Made by a program: the position numbers and the translations under genes | Source: Nissolia schottii | Lineage: Eukaryota > Streptophyta > Magnoliopsida > Fabales > Fabaceae | NCBI GenBank assembly: GCA_003254905.1 | Contig: QANU01085618.1 | Span: 92,467-156,466, forward strand | Direction: 5' to 3' | Length of the DNA stretch: 64,000 nt | In this document: positions 1 through 13,395 of the stretch, in pieces | How positions within the stretch are numbered: the stretch's first letter is position 1 | Layout: the number at the start of each line of letters is the position of its first letter | The notes under the pieces: generated by a model | What the model saw: the letters and a program-made list of their open reading frames with translations, nothing else | Told to the model about the DNA's origin: nothing | Database searches by the model: none

Positions 1-408
1 AAATTAATATATTTATTTTGATATTTTAAATTTATATTATATAAAATATAATTTATATCATAAATTATTTATCATTTAGATATTTAAAAAAATTATTGCT
101 TAATTATTTATTATTATAAATATTATTACCTTTGTAATTATCTAGTGTTTTTTTAATCATTTATTATTATTATTATATATTATGTTAATTATTAATAATT
201 TTAATTATTATTAATGTTATTATTATTATTATTTATTATCATTTTCGTAAATATACAATTATAATAGAAAGAGGAAAAAAAATCTAATACATCAAAATAT
301 AATCAAATGTAATCTTATCTCCCTAGGCTTGATAGAGTTATATGTCATTCTGATGTGTAAGAATTCATTGACATATAAACTAATATAATACGCTATTAAC
401 ACCAAACA

Positions 409-765
409 ATGGATAAGCTTTACCTGGGGGTGGAAGATGCGATTAAATTTTTTTCCGTAGCTATGGGTCCTTTGACATGCGCAATTGGTGTAAAGGAAAT
501 TCTGCAGCTGATATCTGTTATAAGCACAATCTTGGCGATTTACATTGTGTTCTCTTTGATCCTTGGTGTATGTGTGCTTGTATTGGAGGCCATTAAGACT
601 CTTAAGAGTGTCCTAGAGAAATTGCATATATTAGATAAAAAATTGTGCTTGTTTTTTTGTTTATTGTTATCCTTAGGCTTTGGTGTAAGATTGTTAGCCT
701 GCGATAAGACTTGGATTCTACACCTTTTCTTTTCTCTTTGGGTTAATACCCTACTCAGTTCCTAA
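409..765 (+). CDS. Uncharacterised hydrophobic reading frame, doubtful gene
   Basis: An ATG-started frame of 118 residues. It is rich in Leu, Ile, Val and Phe, with two stretches long enough to span a membrane (about residues 30-60 and 80-95) and a short Lys/Glu-rich segment between them. I recognise no family. It lies in AT-rich repeat-like DNA just before an inverted repeat, and no promoter or splice signals support it. It may be chance or a transposon fragment. It is listed only because its N-terminal half has a less biased composition than random AT-rich DNA. Confidence 0.15.
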   Translation: MDKLYLGVEDAIKFFSVAMGPLTCAIGVKEILQLISVISTILAIYIVFSLILGVCVLVLEAIKTLKSVLEKLHILDKKLCLFFCLLLSLGFGVRLLACDKTWILHLFFSLWVNTLLSS

Positions 766-985
766 ACTTTACATGCTTGCCCTACTTGATCCTTGGACAA
801 AAAATAGAGAATCATTAGTCTCTGAACTTTACAAATGTTGGACATGTTGCTCCCTCTGTCCATGATGTCCTTAACGAACGCTGAATTAGTGTTAATAAAG
901 ATGTTTTCTCTTTCCTCACTCTTAGTTAGCCTAAACCGACGTTGCTTTGATGGTGTAAAGTTTAGGGATCAACTTGACCAAAAAA
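763..985. repeat. Short inverted-repeat element
   Basis: The motif CCTAAACTTTAC at about 763 recurs as its reverse complement GTAAAGTTTAGG at about 955-966. 'Tccttggacaaaaaa' on the left and 'aaaaaaagtccaagga' on the right form a second inverted pair. This is the architecture of a small non-autonomous foldback or MITE. The ends and any target duplication are not resolved. Confidence 0.4.
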
Positions 986-1325
986 AGTCCAAGGACTAAT
1001 CTGCACCTCCACCGCCACCACTACCACCACCACCCATATTCCCACTATCACTACACACATGTCATTCTTATCACTACCACCAACACCATCACCACTGATA
1101 TCCCATTCGCACTATCACAACACACGCCCCATCCCTACTTTTACCTCACCCATATCACCACCAACCCATTCACATTAGCGCCATCACCGCACACACCCCA
1201 CTGGCCACCACCATCAAAACCCTTATCATCAACACCCAGCCAACTCCAATGACCCTTACCACCAACATCCCCTCTCTTTTTCATCCTACAACCCAAACAC
1301 CACCCCACTACCAACCTCAAAATTA
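986..1325. repeat. CCA/CAC-rich low-complexity tract
   Basis: One strand is almost free of G and consists of degenerate CCA, CAC and ATC units. The His/Thr/Pro-rich translation of this stretch is a by-product of the composition, not a protein gene. It follows directly on the inverted repeat and may be the interior of the same element. Confidence 0.6.
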
Positions 1326-2142
1326 ACAATAAAGTGAAATTTCACTTTTGGAAAATAAAAAACTTTATCATCAACCTTCATCATCATCACTTTGAAAAGA
1401 AAGCCTTTAATCTTGATCAACAATCAGCTTAGATATGGAAAGAACAACAAATATGAAGAAACAAATCTAAAATCTAGATCCGTGGTGAACATGATGGAGG
1501 ATAACGCGATTGAGAGCAATGATGGTTGTGATAGTGATGCTATTCCTGGGATGAGGTCGCGATGACACTCTCGAATCTGGTGGATGTGTGAAACGGCATA
1601 GGAATGACAGAAGCGAATGAGATTTGGTGCTGGAAAAGAGGTGGCAACTGGGCTTCGATGCAGACCTCGTGCCAAGCGGCAAAAAACAGTGTGGTGGAGA
1701 TAGGGCTAGTGTTAAGCACACACACTCTAGAGCAATGTATACTAGCAGGACTCATGTGAGGTCCCAATAAAATTAGATTCCGGTTGGATTAAACCCAAAA
1801 CCCTACCGTAGATAAAGTCTTCTTGACTATATTTGTGGTGTGTAACAATATTATCGGTACACAACATATACATTAAAATACTAAAATCAACTTATATTTA
1901 TCATTCATAAAAATATTAATCTCATGAAAACTTGTATAAGTACAGAGTCAAAAAAAAAACTGAAAAAAGAAAAGAAAAGAAAAGGAGAAAAAAAAAAACC
2001 CCTTAAAAAAAATAAAATAAAATGTGACAGTGCGAGAACCCGAAAGGGTAGAGTCCGAGAGGGGAAACCGACGTTGATGATGTGAGGTGAGGGAGAGGAA
2101 GATGAAGGAAGGAAAGCAGGAACATGGGACACGTCAGCAGGT

Positions 2143-2543
2143 ATAGAGAGAGAGAGAGAGAGAGACGAGGTGCGTGCTCGCGTGTGTTGTACTTGTTTTT
2201 TTGCCTCTCTTCACTCCCTACCCCGGCGACACATCAACACCCCTCTTCTCTCTTCTCTCCTCTTCTCTTCCCCCAAATAACTGATTCATTCATTCATACA
2301 TAAAGCTCAACAGCAAGCAACAGCAGTAGCAGTAGCAGTAGCAGTAGCTAAAAGCAAAAGGCTTAAAATAAATTAAAAAGCCGAAAGTCAAGTCTCTTTC
2401 TGAGATTTTCCAAATCCCTTTCCCCTTTTATTCTTCCACCCTCATTTCTCGCCAGATGCCAGTCAACCCAACTCAACCCACACTCTGACCTCCCCCAACA
2501 AAAAAAAGACAGATCCAAATTCGCTCCCAATTAAAAATCCACG
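2143..2543 (+). promoter_or_regulatory. Probable 5' leader/core promoter of the kinase gene
   Basis: Sequence just before the kinase start codon holds an (AG)n run (2143-2164), a CT-rich pyrimidine stretch (about 2240-2275) and an AGCAGT/AGTAGC repeat (about 2318-2347). GA/CT microsatellites and pyrimidine patches are typical of plant core promoters and leaders. I see no clear TATA box, so the transcription start cannot be placed. Confidence 0.4.
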
Positions 2544-5500
2544 ATGGGTTCTAGAACCTTCTCGGCGAACCCGCGCGACTACAAGCTTCTAGAGGAAGTC
2601 GGCTACGGCGCCAGCGCCACCGTGTACCGCGCCGTCCACCTCCCCTCGAACGAGCAGGTCGCCGTGAAGTGCCTGGATCTGGACCGCTGCAACAGCAACT
2701 TCGACGACATGAGGAGGGAGGCGCAGACCATGAGCCTCATCGACCACCCCAACGTGGTCAGCGCCTTCTGCTCCTTCGTCGTCGACCGGAGCCTCTGGGT
2801 GGTGATGCCGTTCATGGACCAGGGCTCCTGCCTCCACCTCATGAAGGTCGCCTACCCCGACGGCTTCGAGGAGCCGGAGATTGGATCCATCCTCAAGGAG
2901 ACGCTCAAGGCGCTCGAGTACCTCCACCGCCACGGCCACATCCACCGCGACGTCAAGGCCGGGAACATATTGCTCGATTCTGGCGGGGAGGTCAAGCTCG
3001 CCGATTTTGGCGTGTCCGCGTGCATGTTCGACGCCGGGGATAGGCAGCGGAGTAGGAACACTTTCGTCGGGACGCCTTGCTGGTGAGGATTAGAAGCTCA
3101 AATTGGTCCTCGAATCAGATTGCGAGATACAATCGAATTAATTGTTCCAAGATTTTTTGTTTTTTAAATCAATTTTAGTCGTTGATAGTATAGAATGACT
3201 ATCAGTTTAAGGATTGAATTGATGTTTAAAATCTTTGGAGGCCTAACGTTATGTCGCATGTTTTATAGAGAACTAATTTGAGTGTTTTCTCTAACAAATA
3301 TGCTGTTATTTATTTATTTATTTTTGAAATTTTACTTTTTGGTGCAGTGTAGAGTATTTATAGATACGTTTGTAATAGGTGTTTTGCTCTTTGTTTTTCT
3401 TCTTTTTTTTGTAGGATGGCACCAGAGGTGCTGCAGCCTGGAACTGGTTATAATTTCAAGTGAGTGTCCTGAACCTTTTTTCCCCCTTCTTTTTTAGTGA
3501 GTCTTGGTGTGTTGTATTTTTAATTTGCGGTTGATGTCGTTGTGCTAAGTTTATGGATAATTGTGGGAGAATGTGCCAAGGCCATGATATTATGTTTGAA
3601 GACTGCAATTTAAAACCATGGTTATATCTATGAATTTGTGATTTGGATTGGAAGAGGGTGGTATTTTTGTTTTTTTTTTTTTTTTTCATTTTTCTTATTG
3701 CGTGAATTAAATGTTGGATAGGGCTGATATTTGGTCTTTTGGGATTACGGCACTGGAGCTGGCTCACGGTCACGCGCCTTTCTCGAAATATCCTCCCATG
3801 AAGGTATTAACTTACATAAAACTGAAATGTCTTGGTGTGTGTTTGGAATGCGCCTATTCGAGTTCTTGTAATCGCATGATTCAGAAAGGAGTCTGAGAAT
3901 GACTTAGTGTTTGTTTTGTGAATAGGTTCTTCTAATGACCATACAGAATGCGCCCCCAGGGCTTGATTATGATAGGGATAGGAAGTTCTCTAAGGTATGG
4001 CTGTTCTTTCTACCTATATTGTTACGCAAAATACATCATTATTATGTATGTTTAGGCTTTATTTGATTGACTAGTCAAGGCTGTATTATACTGTGTTTCT
4101 TATAATCATCATAACAATAATAGTATTTGACTTGTAGTAGTAGTAGTAGTAGTCTTCTAATTAGGCATTTCCAGTTGTGATCAGTCTTTTAAGGAAATGG
4201 TTGCTATGTGCCTGGTAAAAGATCCAACGAAGAGGCCGTCGGTGGAGAAGTTACTGAAGCACTCTTTCTTCAAACAAGCCAAGCCTCCTGAGCTTTCTGT
4301 AAAGAAATTATTTGCTGATTTACCACCTCTTTGGAATCGTGTAAAAGCCCTCCAGGTTTGGTTTCATACATGCTTTGCTGATAGTTCGATAATTTCTCTT
4401 GTCCTGGTGCTTTTTTGCTTGACTTTGCAAAAATCTTGCAGCTTAAAGATGCTGCTCAACTCGCTCTGAAGAGAATGCCTTCTGCAGAACAAGAAGCAAT
4501 ATCTCAGGTAAAGCTGATATTCAAGTTATGTTTTTCAGTTGTTGTGCAATGTGATATACACATATAGTCAATGATTCCTAGGAGGCCTTTCTGTTGGTGC
4601 TGGTTTCCTGCTCTACATGAAATCTTGATCATAGAGCTCATTTAAGCCTGTTGATTGATACACTGCATTATGTAAAAATGTTAGATGTCTGGTTGATCTT
4701 AATTCAATTAATTTTCAATTTGGTCTGAAAAAGAAAAAGCTGACAATTTCTAGATGTGTTTTTGATAACCAAGATTTCATGGCCATTATACGTTGCCTTG
4801 AAATGTTCCCTTTTTAACAATTGCTTTCTAGAAGAGCATTTCCATAAAAAGCTTTCTTAGAAGGAGCGATTTTGTTAAAAGATCATTAAAAAATATTCCT
4901 GCTTCTGATTTATATACATGTGTGTGTGTGTGTGTATAAATGGCATATTATGAATTTTGCATCTTTTTCTCAGTTTTTAATTGTATATGTGTGTGTGTGT
5001 AAGGTTCAAAATTTACAATACATAGATGTCAGACTATCAATATTCACTGCTTTCTAAGCCCCCATCCAAAAAATATATTTCATGTGCCAATACTTAGTTA
5101 TTTCTAAAGCCATTCCAAAAAAAAAATGTACTACAAGCTTAGTAGAACTAGTGTTAGGTCGTTTTTGGGACCCAACAACCAAGAACAGATAACAAGGATT
5201 TGGTAAATAAAACCAGATATTATTGAATAAAAATCAAGAGGCTGGATCCTCTTCAATCCCTTGTACAAACTCAATAATTAATCCTTACCCTATCCTAAGG
5301 AGAATACTCATATTTATAATAATTGTTATTCCTAAATTAACTCCTAAATAGACTCTTAAGATAATAACTGACTCGTAAAATAACTTGATATCCTCTATCT
5401 TAACAAATAACGATAAATACTAACAATTAGAAATAAACTAATATAGATAAACTAACTAAGCTGCTCCCTTACCCTTTCGATCCCGTCTTTCCATATTAAA

Positions 5501-8500
5501 GGTTTCTCTTTGATCCTAACAACTAGCCATGTACAAAGTACATGTATTATAAAAAATAATCAAAGTGATTACATGAAGATTGATTTTATTTCCGTTTTCA
5601 TCATTGTTATCTCCTTCATTGAAAGAGTACACTCTAAAAAAAGATGATGTTGATCGGAATTTAGGAATTGGGATAAACTTTATAATATCTGATTTAGTCT
5701 ATTTAAATAGATGAAAACAAATAAAAAATGTGTCTGTCCCATGCGTCTGAGATGTGTCCAAGATGGAAAAGATACTTCTTTAATTAGACAAGTAAGGATG
5801 CGTGTCCGACATGTGTTGCATGCATGTCCAACATATGTGTTGCATGCATGTCCACTGAGCGTCTGTGTGTGACACGCAAGTAAGTTGGCATGTCCGTGGT
5901 TTCTAGAGTGAGTTAAATAGAAAACTTTTCTTTGTGGAGCTTGACATTTAAAAGCTTCAGTTAGCATATATTAAATTGTATATGCTCCTTGCAGAAAACA
6001 AAAGACATAATCACATTTATAACCGTTATAATCTAATCCACTTATCTTCCTTTTCTTTTTCTAGAGTGAATATAAGCGAGGAGTTAGTGCGTGGAACTTT
6101 GATCTTGATGATTTGAAAGCTCAAGCTTCATCGGTATGGATTACTGTGTTTTCATATGTTATTTGCTTGACTAGATTTTTCTATATTTTGATTTGAAGTA
6201 ATATCTTCCAATTTTACTAGGTAGAGGACAATGACGATATTGCAGAGATAAGGGAAGAAGACGAAAACAAATTTGTCAGCGGGTACAAGGTTGGTTCAAC
6301 TGTTCTAAGCTTTCTTATCTTGAAAGTAATTTATTAATTTTTTTGTTCTTTGCCATGGCAGGATACAGCTTATTCCCAGCTTAGCGTTGACAAAAAGAAT
6401 TCAATTAACTCACAAAAAGATGAGTTTGCATTAGAAGTAGGTGGTAATGACACACTACGGACTGAGAAGAGAAACGGATCAGTTAATGAGGCAACACCAT
6501 CTACCATAGAGAAGGACACTGGAACAAGCAAGGTGAAAACTCAGTCTACGAGAATTCGTAAAACCCAGAGTGGGCCACTGGTGCCAGGCACAGTGCTTGG
6601 TCATTCTTTACCAGAAAGAGGGTCTGCATTTGAAAGGTACATATCTTTGTTTTGCTCACATACTATGCTATATTTAGAATTTTTTGAAAGAATGGGATGG
6701 AGGAGAAAGATGGGATGAAATGAAAAGGGAAGGAATGCAATGCAGAACAATTGTCCTGTGTTTGGATGATTAATGATAGAAAAAAGTGGAAGATAACGAG
6801 TTATTGTTATTACTGTAAAATTTCTATATAACCCTTATTAACTTTTTGAACTTACTCTCATTATTGCATAAAACATTAAAGGAGACTAGTTTAAAAAATA
6901 AAACCAGAGCTATTCCCCCTTATTAGCCCCCCAACTTGGAGAGAATAAAAAATGAGTTTGAAGGGGGAGACGGGGAGGGGTCAGAGGGGCGAATGGTTGG
7001 CAGAATGGTTCCTATCACATTCCCTTACCTTCGTAAATTTTCATACAAGGGGAGTAACTTTCTTTTTGTCATCCTCATTATCCTTCTACATTAATTTAGT
7101 TTTGGTGTATTTGTCAGTGTTCAACATATATGCTTTGAGCTTTGTTGTATATACATGATTCATAATATAGAGTTTAATGTGAGCTTTGGAGTTGCTTTTT
7201 GTTTTTCCCTTGCCTTAAAGACATGGAATCATATTGTGCTACATTTGTTGAAATTGCTGGGCCCACAAAATCAAGGAAACTAATTTTTCAGCATCACAAG
7301 TATAAAAGTAGCATTTATTAGTTACTATTTTTCACGATAGAATGATATGTATATGCACACACGCATGTTTATTAAAAAATGAAACCCTAAAGAAACATGA
7401 CATCAAGAGATGGAGCATTTGCAAACAGGACTTGCTCAAGTATGGAGGATGGGTGGTTATACTGGTTCATATTTTTGCAAGCATTTCACTTCTAAGTTTT
7501 TCTTTGGAAGAAAGATAGTATAACTGAGTGATGTTGAAATATTCTGATTTATATAGGGAGTTTTACTAAGGTGATTAACCTTCACGTGAACAGGAATGGA
7601 GATAATAAGAGAATAAGGCGCAAAATGAAAAATGTATGTGCTTGGCTTGGGGTACATGCTCCACCTATAATGACAGCTGATGATGTTGAACTGGAAAATA
7701 ATCACTGAACATATTATTTATTTTAATGGTTAATGGTGGTCATTGTAGCTATTTAGTTTAGAAAATTCATTTAGGGACCTATAGGTTAGGCAATCTATTG
7801 TTCAAGTAAGTTCAAAGTTCGCAGGAGAATCCGCCTTTTACTTTTTATCTCACTTGAGTTGCTTATAAATGTATTTTATAACTAGAGTAATTTGAAGTTT
7901 AAATAAGTGAAAACCAATGTCGTATGCCTCTGACTCTTTCTAGTTTCTTACTGTATGCTTCTTGGTGATTGAGGATTTCTTGTTATCACTGCCATGATCT
8001 TTTGCTTGTTAAAATACTTGATGCTTTCTTACTTCTAGGCTTGAGAACGAAAATCAGTTATCAGGTGAGAAAAGTAATCGTGATGTACGGCGAACTCCAA
8101 ATTTTAGTGGTCCATTGATGCTTCCAAACAGAGCTTCGGCAAATAGTTTATCAGCTCCAATAAAATCTTCCTTGGATGATAAGTCTAAGGCTAATCTAGT
8201 GCAAATTAAAGGGCGATTCTCAGTGACATCAGAGAATTTAGATCTGGTGAAGGTATGCATTTTTCTTATATAGATAATCAAGCTTGCCCTATCTATAACT
8301 TCGACTGACTTCATGTTGTTGAATAGGATATTCCTGTAAGTTCAGTGTCACGCCGATCTTCTCAGGTTGGTCGATGACCTCATTGATTGTCATTGATATG
8401 TGTGTGTGTGTGTGTGTATTTGTTGTATCATTCCTTATTTGATATGCTTTCCTATTACATTACATATAGGGATCACCACTGAGGAAATCAGCCAGTGTTG

Positions 8501-10313
8501 GCGATTGGATGTCGGATTCCAAACAAATGGTTTGTTCATTTGCCATTTTGTGAATATTTGGCTACTTTGTTGGGTTGTTGAGCATGTGTGATGTTTCATT
8601 GATTATTGTATTTGATATATACTGCTTGTCTGTCTTTAATGGAATGTATTTTTTCTTCAGCCAATTGGTCAGTCCTCCAAAGATTCTGCCAATATCAATG
8701 TTTCTGCATCACATCTTATGCCTCACCTTCAAAATCTTTTCCATCAGACGTCTATTCAACAGGTGAGGGAAACTGAAGTCTGAAATTTCTTTTAATTGTG
8801 TTCTTGTTGGAAGATTGATCATCTTAAATGCACAACTTCACCAATTTATAATCTTACTGGAAAGTCCTGTTTCATTCCAGGATCTTATAATGAATCTTTT
8901 GAATAGCTTGCAACCTGCTGAGGCAATTGATGGTGGGTGATGGGTTTTCCATTGATTATGTTTGAGCGTATTCTTTTTTATGTATGGTAGTGAATGACAT
9001 AATGAGTACAACTAATTTTTCAGCTTCTCAGAATGGAAAGTTGCCTCCATTACCTCGTACTTCAGAGAACAATGGAAGTGTGAGTAATTTTTCATGTGAT
9101 TTATCCCCTTTTTGCTTGTATGCTTTAATTATTTTAAACACCGTACATGCCAATTTTCAAGTAGTCATCTCTGTTTTGGTGACATAAACCTGCTGCGAAA
9201 TATACAATGATTTTTTTATGTACTTGATATTTTCTTGTGAGTTTGACACTGGAGTCGTTTATAGATTGACACAGCAGCTTCAGAAAGGGAACAACTGCTG
9301 ATGCTCAAAATTTCAGAACTTGAGGCTCAGTATGTTATATAAGATCGTAAAATATTTTCTGAGCAATCCTTTCTTGTAGACTTCAAAAAGCTTATCTAAC
9401 TCCATCTCTGCCCTTCCTCCTTCCTCTCTGCCTTGTGTTAACAGGATGATCAATTTGACCGATGAACTGAATTCTGAGAAGTTAAAATACCAACAGGTAA
9501 GTTTTTATAGAAGCTTTTCTATTTCTTTATCCTTGTCGGTTTTCTTTACCGATTTTGGGTTCCTGCTTCCATTATCTATATGTAGGACATGTCATTTCCA
9601 GCCCCAAAACCGTATAAGTTAAAAAGCTTTAACCCATTGTTTGATTCAAGAGAAAAAGAAGAGAGAGAAAATGAGAAGAGAGAAATTGGGAAGATTTTGA
9701 AGTTTTCTCTTGTTTGAATATGTAGGAAAGAAAAAATGGATGTGGGATTCATCAAAATATTTGTCCTCACTCTTGTAGAGAAAACACCCGTCTAATTCTT
9801 GCTTCCTTCATTTCTATACATTAATTATATTACATCAAGGTTTAGAAAGTCATTATTTAGAATGGCTACATTTTTTTCCTTCCTATTTTTCTCTCCAACC
9901 AAGCCAGAGAAACCAAAAGTTATCTAAGCGAAATATTGTTTTTTTTTTTTCTCCTCTTCATTCATTTTATACATTATATGTATTAAGGATAAAAGAGTCA
10001 TTTAGTATGATTATATTTTTTCCCTTCCCATTTTATTCTCCATCCAAGCCCAAGAAAGATTACATTTTGTGGTTTTTTCCTCTTCCTTTTTATTTTTTCC
10101 TCTAAGCAATGGGAGAAACAATAGACTTTTATCTTTATTTTATTATAGTTCATTTTCTATCACTTTAGTCTCTTTCATTGCTCAAGCGAAGGGTAAAAGG
10201 TAGGTTTCAGTAAAACTAATGAATGATTTGGTTATTGATTTGAATAGTTGCAACAACAGCTAAATGCTGTCTACAGCCAGGAACAGAATGGGAAAAGAGA
10301 GGAAGTTGCATGA
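2544..10313 (+). CDS. STE20/OSR1-like serine/threonine protein kinase (BLUS1/MAP4K-type family)
   Basis: Eighteen coding exons, all with GT-AG borders and continuous phase, give 696 residues: 2544-3082, 3415-3459, 3722-3803, 3926-3994, 4185-4355, 4442-4507, 6065-6133, 6221-6289, 6362-6636, 8039-8252, 8327-8365, 8470-8529, 8661-8762, 8881-8932, 9024-9079, 9265-9329, 9445-9496, 10248-10313. The kinase domain spans about residues 13-274: glycine loop GYGASATVY (20-28), VAVK Lys42, Glu59 in the C-helix, HRDVKAGN with Asp136, DFG Asp154, GTPCWMAPEV across the exon 1/2 joint, and the DIWSFG segment. This activation segment is typical of the germinal-centre/OSR1 branch of STE20 kinases. The long middle part is Ser-rich and low complexity; a coiled coil (about 636-690) closes the protein. 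Arabidopsis relatives act in cytosolic signalling, e.g. BLUS1 in blue-light stomatal opening. The exact orthologue is not assigned. All catalytic residues are present, so an active kinase is expected. Confidence 0.93.
4138..4153. repeat. (TAG)n microsatellite in kinase intron 4
   Basis: A short run of GTA/TAG triplets shortly before the exon 5 acceptor. (TG)n runs lie in introns 6 (about 4918-4934 and 4988-5000) and 11 (about 8399-8418) of the same gene. Confidence 0.8.
5152..5521. mobile_element. Solo LTR (370 bp), probably Copia-type, in kinase intron 6
   Basis: The element starts TGTTAGG and ends CCTAACA, the inverted termini expected of an LTR. It is flanked by a perfect 5-bp direct repeat, actag, at 5147-5151 and 5522-5526. 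There is no internal coding region, so it is a solo LTR left by recombination between two LTRs. Assignment to Copia rests only on its small size and TGTT...AACA ends. It sits in the 1,557-nt intron 6 and leaves both splice sites intact. Confidence 0.85.
6640..7060. repeat. Probable MITE-like insert in kinase intron 9
   Basis: A purine-rich block ('gggatggaggagaaagatgg') followed by 'gtgtttggatgattaatg', and later a second G-rich block. The 'tgtttggatg.ttaatga' phrase also occurs in the foldback of the Yippee intron (20331-21468), which suggests a related repeat family. Ends and target duplication were not found. Confidence 0.3.
9570..10130. repeat. Repeat-like insert with an internally duplicated end in kinase intron 17
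   Basis: Two adjacent segments (about 9800-9925 and 9955-10050) resemble each other. Both run from 'ttcattt.tatacatta' through 'gtcatttag' to 'ttttctct/attctccaaccaagcc'. The left part contains GA-rich sequence ('gagagagaaaatgagaagag'). This looks like a non-autonomous DNA element with a duplicated end. Family unknown. Confidence 0.35.
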
Positions 10314-11394
10314 AAGCAGAGATAAATTGTGATTTATCTTTTAGTCAGTTACATTTACATCCAGGCGCAAATGAATGATAAATCTTACATTGAACTCCAT
10401 TTTTTCCTCTCTCCGCCGTGAAGGAGAACTTTTTGAATGTTCATAGCTCCTCTTGATAAGAGCTGGATATGTTCTCTGTTCCAACCTACCTTGTGTTCAA
10501 TAAGCTTTTGTGAAGATCTAAACGACCACCAAGTGCAAAATAAGCCCAAATGCTGATATGTCAAGGTTAATCCCATTATTTGTTTCATTCATAATTCTGA
10601 TGTAAATGAGCTTCTTCTGCTGTATCATACTGCAAACGTGCACTAAGTTTGCAGATTAATTATGAATTGTGATAACTGGTGAGGAAGTTATGGGGACATA
10701 ACCCCCGGGGGGGAATAATAATACCCCTACATGTCGAACTGTAATCATTAGTACTTTATCGTATTTGAGCTTGTATAGTTTATTGTATTCTACCAACTGA
10801 ATAATGAGTTGCATACTAGATGAGTCAACTTAGTGAAATATTCCTGCCGTTCAAACTTAGCTCTCTATGGCATCAAATTCAGCAGCTTAATGATGCTCTT
10901 CTGGTGTCAAGATTAAGCATATGATTATTTATTTGTTCTGTTTATAGTGGTTGATTGACATATATGAATTTGGAAGATTTTAGGTGGAGTATATTATCAG
11001 TTATATATTATTATCTATACATTATAAACTCCTGGAAATTACTCTGGCTGGTTCACTAAATGTGGCATAATGTTGACATCTCACTATCGGAAGTGTCAAA
11101 ATGATGTATGGATAGTTCCGGTAAATGATGTAATATGAATAATTCTCTTTAGATGAAAAAGTGAATCACGCCCTCATATTTCATTTAACAACTATTATGA
11201 TTTCTGAAAGAGATTCTGGTTAAATCTTACTGTTTTTCTCTGACATGGCGGAGAATAAGAATGAGGTTTTTTTTTTTTTCCAATTTTTTTATTTATTTTA
11301 TAAACAATTATTTAAGACAATTAGTGAAAATAACACATGAAGGTGTGTAGGGTCCACTACTTTTGTGGGGTTGTCCATTACTCTTGTTTAACAA
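10314..11394. other. Kinase 3' flank and intergenic DNA
   Basis: Presumably contains the kinase 3' untranslated region, but the poly(A) site is not clear. A 'cccccgggggg' block lies at about 10702-10712. No coding sequence or recognisable repeat was seen. Confidence 0.5.
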
Positions 11395-11586
11395 CTCTTG
11401 GCGAAGGATGCGATGTGCCAAGTGAGTTTGAACACATTGAGTAGAGCTGATGATTAATTACGAAAAAGCCACTGCACTTGCTTAAAGTGTACTTTTTTAA
11501 TTTTACATTTAAAACCCTATTGTTAGTTTTATTTATTTTTTTGGTCCCCCTTTCCTACGTGCGGCAACGACTGTCTTTGATTCTTT

Positions 11587-12129
11587 GTGCTAGCACCTCC
11601 AAACGTTCCACCCCATCATGCATGCTTCCCCACCTTGAGATCCATACCAAGGCTTCACAATGGAGCACGCTTTCCTCAAATGGAAAGCCGCCTACGACTA
11701 CAACCTCGAGACCTGTGTCATGCTTTTAGTTTGCCAATCGGTGAGCACGATTTGTGGATCAAGTGGACGATCTTGTGCTTGATCGCCGATGCAGAGAGGC
11801 AGGGTAAGTTCTCCATGCTGGAGGGAAAGATTCGAGAGTTGAGGGAGTCACTGAAGCAAGAAGCTGCGATTGAGCTGCTTCTGCTTGGTCGGTTGTTGGT
11901 GGAAATCAAGCTGAGGATGTGCTACGTTGCAGAGTTGGAGCTCCCCTTTAAAAGAAGCAACGCTGGTCGTGGTTTCATGGTAATAATGAAGAGATTGTGT
12001 TGCCGACGGAAACGAACGGAGGCGACGGCGGCGGAGAAGGCGGTGTTTGCGGAGGCAAAGATCCTCAAGAGTAGTTTCAAACTTTATAGCTTAAGAACTT
12101 ACTTTAATATAGAGAAAAACCAACCTTAA
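11587..12129 (+). pseudogene. Coding-like fragment inside the Mutator-like element, family unknown
   Basis: This stretch has more G+C than its surroundings and several long overlapping frames. The longest open frame (180 codons) is a mosaic. A second frame from about 11659 begins MEHAFLKWKAAYDYNLE and stops after some 40 codons. Another part is helical and Leu/Glu/Arg-rich (around IRELRESLKQEAAIELL), ending in a basic segment. Frame switching between plausible pieces suggests captured gene sequence with frameshifts. I do not recognise the source gene. Confidence 0.4.
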
Positions 12130-12482
12130 TGAAATTTAAGTGTGTTTGGAAACCACCATCACAAAAGTGAAAATTTATCTCTTTCTTCATGCTTGAGAAT
12201 CAATTCTAAGCTCTCTCAATTCAAATCCAAACACATTGTTACGAAATCAAACAATCTCTTGCAAGTCCCAATTGAATTAAAGCTCTTGGATACATAATTT
12301 TACAAAAGTTGTGTGATATTAATTGAACTTGATAAATCTTCGTTTTGATTTCGTTTGACTCTTCAAATCGGAATAGAATTTGGGGTTTATTGGATGATGT
12401 GGAAACTTGGCAAGGTTTGATGTTAGTTTTGTTACAATCAAAAATGGATAAAGCAATTAAGTCCTTAATTTTACACACAACG

Positions 12483-13169
<687 letters not shown>

Positions 13170-13395
13170 AGACACTATTTTAATGGTCGACGAGACATGT
13201 GGCATGCTATTGGGGACAAGTGGGAAAGAAGGACTAAAAAAAATTTCACTTCAAGGACCTTGTTGTAAATAAAAGTAATGACAGGGTGTCTGAATGTAAA
13301 ATTACAAAGTGCACTTGAGTAGGTGCGGTGACTATTCCCTAATCAACTACTACTCAATGTGCTCAAAGTCACTTGGCACATTGGATCCTTCACCC

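Larger units (their letters stand above)
1..2142. other. Intergenic DNA upstream of the kinase gene
   Basis: Positions 1-300 are extremely AT-rich with runs of ATT/TTA and no gene. A short hydrophobic reading frame (409-765), an inverted repeat (about 763-985) and a C/A-rich low-complexity stretch are listed separately. From about 1340 to 2140 I see only non-coding sequence with A-rich runs (about 1949-2023). No conserved protein is recognisable. Confidence 0.6.

Noticed and set aside
974-1252. His/Thr/Pro-rich frame of 92 codons
   Set aside because: It arises from the CCA/CAC low-complexity tract and shows no protein-like pattern.
2589-2945. Antisense 118-codon frame in kinase exon 1
   Set aside because: It is a shadow of the GC-rich sense exon. 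The opposite strand encodes a clear kinase domain.
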